From Hirundichthys speculiger (Eukaryota; Chordata; Actinopteri; Beloniformes; Exocoetidae), in NCBI GenBank assembly GCA_018398805.1, contig JAGFBZ010002346.1, positions 186,001 to 250,000 of the forward strand: a stretch of 64,000 nt of DNA, in the 5' to 3' direction. This document shows, one piece after another, positions 12,901 through 26,400 of the stretch (within the stretch, counting starts at the first letter, position 1; every line of letters begins with the position of its first letter). Below the pieces are notes generated by a model. That model did no database searches and was not told where the DNA came from. It saw only the letters and a program-made list of their open reading frames with translations. The position numbers and the translations under genes are program-made.

Positions 12901-14427
12901 ATTAAAGGGAAAGGTTTGCAAGATGCTAGTGAGGCTAGCTCTTCTGTTTGGCTTGGAGACAGCGGTGCTGACCTAGAGACGTGAAGCAGAGATGGATAGG
13001 AATACATTTTTTTAAAAAAGCACATCAGAGGGACAGCTGGAGCCAGACCTCAGGCAGGAGAAAAAGGGGGAAGACCAAAGAGGAGGATTCTGCATGTTGT
13101 GAAAGAGGACATGCAGAAGATCTAGAGGACGGGGTACGATGGGAACAGATGATCTGCTGCTGCAGTGACCCCTGAAGGGAGAAGGTGAAAGGCAAAAGAG
13201 AAGAATGTGTCGTGCTCAGACATAAATGAACTGTTTTGATCAGTTTTGTTGTAATCATGAAGCTGCCACAAGAATTTAATTTCAGTTCATCTTCATTATG
13301 ATACATGAAAGCATCCATGCGTGTGTGTGTGTGTGTGTGTTGTTTGCGTGTTTTGATGTCATTATAGAGACCAAGGCCCTGATCGGACACTTCCCGCTAG
13401 CTGCTACCCACTAGCTGCTACCCGCAAATTGTGGGTATAGAAACCTCTGCTTACCGCTAATGCAATCTGCCGCTCGCTAAAGCCGCTAACGGTCCATTAT
13501 TATGCAGACTCCCTTACTCACTTTGTAGGTGTGGTAATGGGAGTGTGTTTTGCCCGCAAACTTGGTATCTTACGATCACGGGTTGCCGGTAGCGGGTGGT
13601 CAGACCACCTGGCGCGTCCACCTGCTCACATGTGGACGTGCACAAACGACTCTACGACTCTACCTCTGGAACTCTTGTATAAAAAGCGTGATTTGGCCTC
13701 AGTTGAACCCCTAAGAAAATAGCAGAGAGAGATCGTCTTAAACAGCTTCTTTGCCAGTTAAACCACAGACGACCAGAGCGTGTTTTACTGGGAGGACACC
13801 AACTATCTGGGACTTTCAGGTAGCAGATAGGAATTGCCTGTGTAAAAATATTTTTATGTATATATCAGTGCAGAGGAGGCGGAGGAAGGAAGAGGAGGAA
13901 GCTCTACAGCAGATTCCCAGACGAGCTGCACATGAGAGCTGCCCTGATCTGGATGAAAAGATGCTCCATAGCGGTTAGCGGGTAGCGCAACCTGCTCTTA
14001 AAGGCAATGGCTGCTGACGCACTGATTGGTTTAACAGGTGGAACGCCTTAACCACTCCTATGCATAATATAGCGGGTAGCGCAGGTGGGATAGCGGGTTT
14101 AGGAAGGTAGAAGATTGCATTCTTTGTGGGGGAACACCGCTGCTGCTACCCACTATCCCTAAATAGCGGCTTTAGGAGATCTGACGGATGATCGGGCTCC
14201 AAGACGTAACAGAAAAACAGTCTATGGAAACCTTCTGTAAATGAGGGGGCTGCAGTTTGGTTTCTGTGAGTTTAAAGTTATTTTTGAAGGTTAGACCTGG
14301 TTTTAGGGTTAAAGCTACGAAGCAGCTTTGGTCGGGTTTAGGATTAGGGTTTGACTTAACCATTCAGTTGGAATAAGGAGCCGGATGGTGCATGAGTCAC
14401 TGCAACGTCCCCACATAGACACTGAGA

Positions 14428-14462
<35 letters not shown>

Positions 14463-17400
14463 ATGAAGCACGGCTCAACACAGCAGTTTCATCATGTGAA
14501 ACAAAAAATTGGAAACGCTGACCCCGAGCCACATCCTGTCAAAACAACCCGTCTGTACACTTGGGTTCACGCTTGTTTTTGTTTTGCAGCGGCGAACCTG
14601 AAGGCGGCGCTGTCGCCTAAGGCCCGTTCTCCATCGAGTCTCAGCCGGGACTCTGACACCGACTCTGTGTTCATCATCGGCCCTGCTACGCTCGCCGAGT
14701 CCACCTCCGACTTTTCCGAGCCCTCGCCCGAAAACCCAGAGTCTGGCGAGGGGGACTGGCTCGAGGCCGCCGGACTCCGGTCCCCAGCCGACTTGCAAAA
14801 AAGCGAAGTGAATAACATCGACTCCAAGGTAAGTATGCCGGCGTCAAGTAGAGATTCTTATTTAATATTCAGCCACTACGTCTTCCTCTCACTGTGACCA
14901 GTCAGGACATAGTTAAAAAAAACACATCTGTTGGTGTCCTGGAGAGTTAACTACCAGGATGTTAGCAGTAGATCCTTGGGGGCTTGTGGGTTACGGGGTC
15001 TTTAAGGGTGGGGAAAACTTCCCACGTAGGCCATGGATCCGGTCAAGATTAGCATCTGGGGAGTTTCAACATCTCAGTCTCTTCCTGAGGAGTTTTATAG
15101 GGTCCTCTGCTGTCCTGCTGGGGGGGGTGGGGGGGGAGTCCTGGTGCCATGTGTGGAGGTGTGACTGGTCTGTAAAAATATTTAGGGAGGTGGCAAATGT
15201 CAAAGTAACATCTGTGTGAATGTCTGGACGCAGGTTTTCCCAGCAGAGCTTTGCTTTTTAACAATATAATGTTGTCTTATGGCAGATCACCGTAAACAGA
15301 CATTAGAGGATTTAACTCCGTAGCACCTAAGCATATGAATAATCATTTTAAAAAATTATTTGGGCTGATGTTGCATCTTTTTGAGTGGATCCATTTTTGG
15401 TGGATTTTTTGTAATCGGGCCATTTTAGGCAATGTTGCATATTTTCAAACACTTTCATAACCATAGTTCTAACCAATTTATTTAAGGAAAGTTAAAACAG
15501 GTAAAATGTATGATGTCTAGAGACATTGTTTTAGCTAGATTTATTGAATTTTACTTGAGTACTTACTTTGAAATATGTTATTTTGGTGTCTCAAATGGTG
15601 AGTCAGGGCAAGCACAAGCTTCACATGAAAGAAGCCATTTTGAAATCTGTAGTTCTGAGATCAGGAGACAGATGGAAACAATTCTCTTGTGTATTTGCAA
15701 CTAAGGGACATACAGGTAATACAATATACATCGAAATATTGGAATGAAATTTTACTTTTTTGGCCCTGCCCCTCAAAAAAGCTTGTTGCATATTTGCAAC
15801 TGTGGGTGTTTTTGGTTTGAAATATTAATGTGGCTACGACGTGTACAGCTATGATAGTGAAGGTACAGATGACCCGTAGAGGGTTTATAGTCCCACACGT
15901 TGCATCCGAGCCTCCTTCATCGTCTTTACAGATGTGCGCAGGCTCCAGTTTTCCAACTGTCGTTTGAATAATTCAGCACGGTCCGTTAGAATTACATTTC
16001 ACTCCTGATGCCATGAATCATTGATAAACTCACAATAAAGGGAGGTCCATTTAGTTTCCGACTGTATTGCGGCATTAAAAATTGATAAGGAGACTTTTTT
16101 TTTCCAATTACCATGTTGCGCTGGTCTTTGCAGCTTCTGTGACCTGTGAGGTAAATGACTTCAATAAAAGAGAAACCAGACGGTTGTGCCTCAAGGGGGC
16201 GCAAAGGGAGCGTGAATCTGAAATCAAGAGTTCCCACTTTCCTCCATCCCGCCCTGAGAGGAATATGTTTTTAGTTCCTCATGTGGTTCGTTGTTATTGC
16301 AAAGTTGTGAGACGTTTACTGAAGAGATGCATGAAAAATACAGGAGACACGCTGACCTACATGCTGTGTCGTCTTCATTTACCGACAGGTTGCTGAAAGT
16401 GTCCAAACCCTGACTCAGCTGCTGTACAGTCTGCAGGTAAGAGCGGCGCCACATGTGCTAAACCTGCTGTTTTTTTCTTTAAAGCGTTCTTGCAGTGCAG
16501 CCCCCTCTCCATATTTAGTCAATAACCAAACTTTCTTTTTCTCACGGTATGAATAAATGCATGCTATATTAGGGTCACATGCCTGCGTTCTCCCAACTTC
16601 AGTAAACGCAGAAACACCGCCGCGCGTCTGTTTGAAGACAAAGGAAATAAGATGCATGAGCTCTTCCCCTACTGATCTTTATTCTGCTCGGAGATGAAAC
16701 ATGTAAATTCATGGAGGGAGCACGTGCATTAATTTGCATACGACATGTGTGTTTGCACTCTTTCCCATGTGGATTTGTGAGTTTTTTTTTTTTTTATCAC
16801 AATGTGATTTTCATATTGTGATTTGTTTCTGAAGCCGTAAAACCGCAGCTCTACCAGTAAGGGGAAGCCGTTGCCTGAGCAGAAATACAAAAAACAAAAA
16901 AAAAAGTCTACCAGTTGAACCTCATCATTTTCATCACATTTTGCAAGTCAAATTAGCACGTGCGGTGAAAATGGCTTTTCCAAACGTCTTCCTGTCTGTG
17001 CCAGGCCGCCATGACCGTCCGGGACACCTGCCACGAGGTCCAGAAGCTCCTCCTCCAGGAGAGCGGGCGCCCCTCGCCCCGCGCCCAGCGCCTGCACCTC
17101 CCCGGCCTCTGGGGCAGCGCCCTGCAGGAGCAGGAAAAGCAGCGCAACCTGGGGAAGCAGAAGGAGGAAGTGGTGCTGGCTCAGCGGCTCCACGACCGGC
17201 TGCGCCAGGAGAAAGAGCGCTGGGAGCGCGAGCGCCAGGCGAGGGAGAGCCAGCAGGGGGAGCAGGAGAGCCGGCTGGAGGAGCGGGAGCGGCAGTGCCA
17301 GCTGGCCGCGGAGAGGCTGAGGCACGAGAGGGAAGAGCTGGACGAACAGCTGGAGGAGTACCAGCAGAGCCTGGAGAGGCTCAGGGAGGGCCAGAGGAGC

Positions 17401-20400
17401 GTGGAGAAGGAGCGGGAGCGTCTGGAGAGCCAGCGGAAGCTTCTCCAGACCTGGAACCACGGGCGGCAGAGCAGCCTTCCCGCCGTCATACCTCACATGC
17501 TCATCCGCCTGGATGGGCAGCAGGTAGGGGTCAACACAAGTGAGAACTGTTTTCATCTGTCAAAATACAAAAACTTTAATATTAACACAATACAAACTTT
17601 CCGGATTGCTTTTCATCTCAAGAGTAATGACAGTTTTTTTTGTTGTTTGTTTTTTTACACATCTTTTACAGTCTGTCGTTGCCATATAAATAAGTGCCAT
17701 TTCACCCATTTCTCTCCACATTGTGTTCCCTGTACTCTTATCCTACGGGTTAACTCCTCCACGACATATAAATCACTTACAATGTTCAGCCATTCATCAG
17801 CTATCGGTGGGTCTGATTTCTATGGAGCCCCGTTTGGGTCATAATTCAATGAATAAATTAGTCTATTATTATAAAATACAGGCGTTTTATTATTAAGAAA
17901 TATTTCCCATTATTATGAAATGCGTGTTTATTATTATGAAATATTTCCCATTCTTATGATAATGGTTTCGTTTTTCATAAGAATGAGCTTTTACATAATA
18001 ATGGCTTTGTTTTTCATAAGAATGATTTGTGTGTCAATCACAGCAGAGAGGGCGGAGCCATTTATGTGATTGGCTGCTCTTTCATTCAGGCATAAGCAAC
18101 AGAACAGTGAATATCGATAGTGGGCGAGAGGTGCAACGTATATACTCCAGGCCAGAAGGGGGCAGAATGCACCTCAGTTTACGGTTAAAAGTTGACATCG
18201 ACTAAGAAACGTAGCAGGACATGTAGGGAAAACTTGATTTTGACGGCATGGCGACAGGAGAAAGATTCTTTTCTGACTTACTCTGAGAGGTAGCCAACAG
18301 GCTCGATGCTAGCCCCCCACCAACTGCATGGAGAAGAATCAGCCAATGAGCGTGCAGGTCAACCACTGGCCCCGCCCAGTGGCAAAATGTCATTATTATG
18401 TAAAAGCTCATTCTTATGAAAAAGGAAGCAATTATCTAAAAACTCATTCTTAAATAAAAAAGACATTCTGAAATAAACTATTATGAATTAAACTAAGATA
18501 AAGATCAAATAATAATAAAAATATATTTCATAATAATTACATTTTTTAATAATAATGGGAAATATTTCATAACAATACACATATATTTAATAATAATGGG
18601 AAACATATTTCATAATAATAAATGCCTGTATTTCATAATAATAGACTCATTTATTAATTGAATTATGACCCAAACGGGGCTCCATAGATTTGTACCATCT
18701 CTTGGTAATGGCTTTTAGTATCTGTCTGCTTTGATCACAATATTTCCTAAAATATTACCAAAATACAATACCATGCAAGACTTTTGGTATTTCATAACCA
18801 AGGATATCACTGCAGTTTCTCCAACATGGTTGTTGCACTGAGAGCTGAGAGAACTTTACTCCTAATTTTGGCAGTTATAAAAAATCTAATTATGTTCTTC
18901 CAACAATGTTCTGATGATCTTGTGGATTGTTGTGTTCTCCAAATGTGCAACCAGTCATCCCTTGTTATATTCACCTCCAACTCTTTTTCCCATTTTTTGC
19001 TTGACATATAAGGTTATATTCCTCTTAGCCGTCATTAATTGTTGATATAATGTTGATATTACTCTGCACCTCTTAAAGGTTTATGAACTTATCACTGTTT
19101 TAATCACTCCATTTATGGAGTACTTCTTGACCGAACTCATTAACGATGAGTTTGTCAGACAGCCGGTTGACTCATTTACACAGCGTTTCATCCACCCCTG
19201 ACCTACGATAACGAGAGCGATTTCGGCGTCGCTTGTCTCACCGCCGCAGCAGCGCCACTCTCCAATAAACATCTCATTGATTGATGATAATTAAGACGTT
19301 GCAAATAAAAGCTCCAGCAAAACAATTAAAACCTGAGTAGCAAATCAACCGTGTCCTAAAGGACTTAAGTTATTGACGCTTTGTTTGGGGAGCACCAAAA
19401 GTGAAATATGCCCTTCAGCTGGAAGGTACGAGGGAGAGGCGGCTCTCTGTTCTCCGTGCCCTTTAACTGCCATTGAACGTCACACGGGCCGGCGGCAGTA
19501 GTGAAACTGATATAGTGCATACGTTCATATACATAAACGAGCCTCGGTTCAGTTCAGCAGGTGCGTCTGCTCAAAACTCACTCAGGCAACACTCGAATAG
19601 GACAGACAAATGAGCAGACTCGGGTTACACTATCCCCTCTCTCCCTCATTAATTTACACAGCGCCGTGGGCTTTCGAGGCTCTCCTGGCTTTAAGCGGGC
19701 CTACTGTTTTTATTTCCATTCATCTATTTTAGTCTGCAGCGTTAGCGTTAGCAGCCTGACAAAGGCGAGCAGAGGCGGCGGCGGTCCCAGCGTTCCCCCG
19801 GTTATGTTTTAGCCAGAGGCTGCGGTTCACGGGGTCAGAGACAGATCGGATGACACACTCGCACTCGGTTCTCTGGGTCACGTCTAATTAGCCGCTCGGC
19901 GCAGGGAAGGCCACGCCGCCATGGAGATGGGACGGGCGGGTGGTACGAGAGGAGACGAGGAGGGGGCGGGGCCAGAAGCATCCTGCTGTGACAGCTTTTC
20001 GTCGCGTCTCCTAAATGACTCGGAGACTGTTGCCTTCACACTAAAACTATCATTCAGTTCTGGTTCCACGGCTGTTACAAATCCCATTTGCCGTGAATCC
20101 TCCATCATTTTTCAGTGCCACGAGGATCTCGGGGGAAATTTCGTTCAATTAGTACCTCCTCTTCTAGTTCTGTGTTTTTATCAGTCTCTCACATTCCCTT
20201 CATCGTTCTCCGGCTTTACCACGTTAATGCTTTTATGGACTCTTATTCTCACAGTATGCTTTTAAACCACCTGATGATGCAGACACCCGGGCCGTTACAG
20301 CTCGCACCAACAGCGTCATCATCATGATCCTGGTGGACGTCTGATGGAAGTTTCTCAGACGACAGAAACGTTGCAGTTGTCTGCAGTAGAGTAACCATCT

Positions 20401-23400
20401 TAGAAGAAACTGCATTAAAATATCTGAGGAGCCGCGTTCTTCTTTGTTTTATTTCTTTTTCTCTGACCATCAGGCCTCACTGGAAGCATTTCAGAAGCGG
20501 AGCGCTTGACAGCGCCGCCTCCTCGGCTGGATTCGTCAGGTTACGAGTTTAGCATGAGGTTTTGAGATCGCGTGAATCGCCACCCGGTAGTCTGGGCCTT
20601 TTACACCTCCTTGTACGGTGGTCCCCGGGTGGGTTTATACTAGAGCTGGGCGGATCGATCCAAATATCGATAATATCGATACCAACGCAGGTATTAATAT
20701 CGAATGATACTTGTGTAAAATGATCTATACTCAAGCTGTTTCTCTCCCACAACACTGACTTAGTGCGTTTACATCGGAAGTTTAATTCCTCTTTAATTCA
20801 GAATTAAGATTAAATCCGATTTAAAATGATTAAAAATTACCATGTAAACACCTAATTCCGAATGAAAATGTCCATTCCGAATTAAACTTAATTACAAACT
20901 AAGTGGCTGGTTTATTAATATAGAATTATAAATAATTCCGCAGTCATGTATACACTCATTCCGCTTTAAATTAATTCCGGTCTTTCTGCGCATGCTAGTT
21001 CTCCTGCCCGTCTGTCGCGATGGCGCTTATATTCCGCGCTGGGCTTGTTTTCGAAACAAAGTTTCAAGATGGCAGCACGCAGTAAACGGTGGTCAAGAGC
21101 AGAGATGATTTATTTAATAAATAGCTTAGGGGAACTGGAAATAATTAAAAGAACAGATAAAAATTGTGAGCTTTTGAAAGTTGTAGTGGCTAGGTTAAAT
21201 GAAGGAGGTTTCCACAAATCCAAAAAGGATGCTAATAATGCAGTCCTCCATGTTGTTGCTAATCGAGTAAGTTTGTTTTCTTCCAGTAGACGTAAATACG
21301 GAAGCGGAATTGGATAAAGCCGATCAAACGTGTTTTCCATGTAAACCTCAATTCGGAATTACTATTTCCATGTAAACTCGAAGGAAAATTCGGAATTATT
21401 TAATTCTGAATAATTAATTCCGAATTAAAAAACATCATGTAACCGTGGCCACTGAGTAAGTTTTCATTGAAGTCTGTGTCTGACAGGCTGTCCCCCCCCC
21501 CCCCCCCTCGTCTCGTCTCGTCTTTTGACGTTGCATCATCACGTGGCTCAGCGGTGTCACCCAAACAAGCATGCAGGTAGACTCGGTCTGGCCCCTCCCC
21601 CCAGGACCGCCCACTCAAAAACCTTATGAACAGAACAATTCAAAGGAATATTTACACAAAAATGTCAATTGTGATAATAAAGTATTTTTCTGTCACATGT
21701 AAAGTTGGCCAAAATTCTAACCTAGGTTTTAAAATAATCCAAAGACAAAAATCCCAAAAACATCAAAAGGTCAGCAGTTTCATGATGGATTAAGTTTAAT
21801 ATGAAAAAGTATCAATATTGGTATCGGTATCTGCAGTACTGGCCCTGTAATTACTTGGTATCGGATCGATACTATAAATCCCCAGTATCGCCCAGCTCTA
21901 GTTTATACTCATTAATGAGCTTCACTCCCCTGCGAGCGTTAGCCGTTTATATGCACTCGTGCGTATACGCTCGTGAATCTGGAGCAGATCTTTAGCGAGG
22001 AGGTGAGTTCTGTGTAGATCTACTCAAGATTTTACAAATGTTTCATGAACGAGACCGAGTTCCTGCAAGTGTGCGAAGGTCAAGGTGGAGTTTTGCTGCA
22101 CAGCCGCCGACGCGTCACCTGCTGCTAATCAGTTCATCCAGGCCTGACGTTTAGCAGCTCACGCCCTTAAATCCCATAGAAGCACTCAGGGAAACCAGCT
22201 GTTTCCCACGTTTCTTTTCTTTTTGTCTTTATTTTTGTTATATGATGGTGGGATGAAAAAAAAAATCTATGGTGTAGTTGTCTTAGAAGATTATTGTTGC
22301 TACGCTTTCACACACAACGCAAAGCTGCAGGATTAAGACGAACTGTTGCTCTTGACTGTATACCGATACTGAAGCGATTATCTCAGAGATCTTGTGACTG
22401 GAAAGTTGTCGTTTGTTTTCGTTCCAGATAAGTGAGAGAATAGGTTTTCAGTGGATCGTCTCTGAAATTCCTTTCCAGATTAAGTAAAGGTCTTTTAAAA
22501 CAAGTCCGTTATAAGGCAGCTTTGTCAGTTGAGTTATTAAATCCATTTCCCGATCCTTCATGCAAATGCGTGCGAGCGTTTCAAGGGAGCCTTGTTGAAA
22601 GGCCTGACAGGTGTGAACGCCTTCCAAAAATACATTTCACTATTTCACGAGCGTCCTCTTGACTTTCTGGACTCTTCTTGTTGTTCATCCCTCAGCTGGA
22701 AATGCAACCGTGACATTTTCCCCCCCCTCTCCCCTCAGGAGCTGCCACCGAGTCCGTCCAGGGAGCACGCCGGCAACGGCTCCGTGTTCGTGAACGAGGC
22801 GGCGTTCGCCAGCTCCGGCGTGAACAACCGCCGCGTCCACAACAAAAGAAACGGCCCCAGCACGCACAACTGTCTCAACGCCCTGCTGGCCAGGTCCAAC
22901 AGCCGACAGCCCCCCGTCGTCACGACCTCCCACGGCCCGCAGCAGCCGCCGGACTCCCAGGAATGGATGATGGGCACGGAATACCTCTACGGCCCCGCGG
23001 GAACGTTGGAGCTGCAGCACTCAGCCGGCGGTAGGAAATACTCCGTTATCATGTCATCGTCTGTGAGAGAGAGAGAGTAGTTTAAAGGGAACATTAATCA
23101 CGAGGAAGCTTGGGGCTGTTTTCACTGTTGTACTGTAGATGTGAAATTGTTTCTAAATAAGTTTATGTCTAAATATATTCTAACTAGGGCTGGGCAAGTT
23201 AACGCGTTATTATCGAGTTAGCTCATTCATTTATCACCGTCGACATTTATTTGTCGAGCGTTAACGCATGTTGCTCACATGCTTTTGTTTTGAAAAGTCT
23301 GTTACTGGCTGCTGCGGAACCGGAAGATAATTGGCAGGTAAACATGCGGAAAAACTAAAACAGACATGGAGAACGGTAAAAATCAGTGAACTTTACAGTT

Positions 23401-26400
23401 CAGGTAGCAACTCAGGTAACAATATTAACAATTCTGTCTGAAAAAAAAAAATTCTGGACTGCAACAAAACTTTTGCGTCATTCCTCCATGTTCCATCAGA
23501 TCTGCTCCATGTGTTCACTGTCCTGCTGTTCTCTAGCTGGTTACTGCAGTGCGGCTCCATCTAGTGGCACAGATGTGTAATGACAACAGAAAGTCCAGTC
23601 CTCGATTATAAAACAAATTCAGTTCTGTGGCCAGTTTTTTAATTTCGTATTTTTGATCCAAGTCTAAAATTGAAATATATAAAAAAAAAACAGGCATTTT
23701 TGTTTTTGTTTTTTTGTGTTAGATTAAAAAACTAAAAATGAAATAAAATGTCACTTTTTAATTTTTTTTAAATTTATGATTGACAATTGAAAATGTCAAG
23801 AATGAATGATACACGGATTGGTAAAGTTACTGAACTTTAACATGGACATTTTCATTTTAAAGTTCTCCCAGACGGAGGATTCAACAGAAACAAGGTTATT
23901 TGTAACAACTGCCAAGTTGAACTCCCCGTTAAAAGTTTCTGCTGTTACATCAGAAATTACCTGTTTTAATGTTCTGATTGTGCTGAGCCACAATCATTTT
24001 GTTGGATTTTGTTTGTAGACTTTTTTTTTTATTTTTCATTAAAACAGGATGACATTAATGCCCTGGCAGTGGCAATAAGCTTTATTTTTTTCTACATTTT
24101 TTAACATGATATTTACACTAAATATATGTTACTGACAGGTGCTGATGTTAAAAGTGTTTGAACAACAAATGTTATAAGTGCATCTTACACTACTTTTAAA
24201 TTCATTATTTGATTTTGCGTATACAATGCGATTAATCGTGATTAATCAGGGAAATAATGCGATTAATCGCGATTAAAAATTTTAATCGTTGCCCAGCCCT
24301 AGTTTAAACCCTTCATTGTGCAGAGGAGCAGCCACTCTTGTCTGACCCGTCTTAGATGTTACAGCTCCCCACTTTGCTCCTCAGGGTTCGCTTTGATGGA
24401 AGCTGAATTTGTCTGCTTATATTTGCGACCCAGAGTCAGGAATCCGGTCTTTTACGGACGCGGCCTCAGACTTTGAGCTGCTGATTCTCACGTTTGGCTG
24501 CTTCACACGTAGCTGCGAACTGCCTCGGTTCCTCCTGGAGGTCTCTGAGCAGTGAAGGTGACGGGACCTCGTCATCTGCAACGAGCAGAGATGCGACCCT
24601 GACCCAGATTAACTGAAACCCTCAACCCTCTGGGTTGCCGCCCAGGTACAGCTCAGCACTGGAAACTAAGCCGTGTGCCGCACAACTGGTGTTGAACTGG
24701 TGCTGAAAGCGAGAACGTGAACAAAAGCCGCCCTCGCCCTGGCTCTGTCCGTGCACGCGAGTGCACGCCTCGCTCGCCCCACCTGCCTGCCGAAGGGAGG
24801 GAGGATCAATCCTTTCTCCATCTATCGCCTGCCAAGACAGACAACAGCATGTGAATCACAGTTCTCAGGCGATGGTTGACTGATTGGGACATTGATCTGA
24901 AAAAAAAAAAAAAATCTTTACAAAACTCATTACAGCCTGACTTGTCATCGCATCGAAGGGGGGGGGGGTGGTGGGGGGAGGTGTGAGCAGCCGAGTGAGA
25001 GATACAGACACAAATTAATCTTATGTTTCACCGGGGAGGCGTCGCAGCTACATTGTCATGTGCGCCCGTCCCTGCTCCTGATCCATTTGTGCCGTCGCTC
25101 ATGTTCAGAACAGAACTCGTCCGTCGGGCCTCGTAGAAACGGGGTCAGTTGATGCACACGGTTCCTGGAGTTGTTTACCAGCCGTGGCAGGCTGGCAATC
25201 TCCCCTTCATTGATTAGCTTATTAACCTTTCCTCATTATCGAGCACGGCCCGAGCCCCGGTGGAACTAGAACCGCTCGTTAACGAGCCTGCGGTTCATAG
25301 TGCAGGTTGCCTTTCAGCAAATATCCAACCACGCCGGCGCCACGAGGATGCACGACGAGATGATCCAGGACGACGAGTGCAAATGTTTTCTGCTCGATTT
25401 TACACCTCCGTCAGCAACAGTCTTCAATTCTAAAAGCTCCTGTCAAGGTTATTATCGTTAATGAAAACGAACGAAATAACGAAAACTAAAATTGAAAAAA
25501 ACATTTTCGTATAAAATAATAATATAAAATATATGTAAAAATAATATAAAATAACCGAAATAAAATAAAAATGACACGGTTACTAACTGAAACTGAATTA
25601 TGTGTTTATAAAATGAACTAAAATTAACTATAATAATGTCAAGAACATCCTTTGTTTTTTCGTGTTTGTAATATTTTTTCCTCATAAACGTTTGAAATCT
25701 ATTAACTTTGCTCTGCTGTATAACAACAACCGCAAAAAAAAAAAAAAGAAGTGATCAGCAGTGATGCTGCGGCAAAAGTTGGGAGAAAGCGGCGCAGTCC
25801 TATTTGGGATTTCTTTGACTATGACTGTGTTAACGATAAAAATTAACAGGGGTGTCAATTCTCCGCGGATTTGCTGATTTCCGAGTTTTTTTCCATCCTG
25901 GGGGTCATTTTTGAGATAGGTGCAAATCTGGTTTAATATTTTCGGGGGGGGGGGGTACCCTCCACGAACGTGATGTGAAATCTCAATTGCGATTGGTTGA
26001 TTGAGACCAGGGCATGCACATTGAGCCCGTTGACAATCCAGCTGCCATCACAGCCAAATCAACAGCCAATTTAAAGTAAGCCCGAAGCACATATTTTCTG
26101 ATATTCCTTCTCCCTTTCTTGCTTGGATGGATGATTATTAGCTTTAAATTCATAGGAGAGATGTTTATTCCTTATTGTACTTATTTATTGTTAGACAACG
26201 CGAATGAAATATACAGCGCTTCTCACCACTGGTAAATGGAGGTAGGAAACGTAAACTCGTCTGCCTCGTTTAATTAGCATTAAAAACCGCTTAGCATGTC
26301 ACCTCCAAGTACATTTAAATTGCCGATTTCTGAAGTGCTCAGTTTACATATCAGGGCAATTATATGATAATTAAATTTTTTAAAAAAATATCCTGACTCC

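Larger units (their letters stand above)
20641..21900. mobile_element. hAT element with a nested Harbinger-like insertion
   Basis: It starts TAGAGCTGGGCG and ends CGCCCAGCTCTA (perfect 12-bp terminal repeats), between exact duplications GTTTATAC (20633-20640 and 21901-21908). hAT sequence occupies the outer parts (20641-20759 and 21453-21900). Confidence 0.92.

Noticed and set aside
16948..17556. 202-codon minus-strand open frame
   Set aside because: It is the antisense of the GC-rich coiled-coil exon S. A Leu/Pro-rich peptide is what the complement of Glu/Arg/Gln codons gives.
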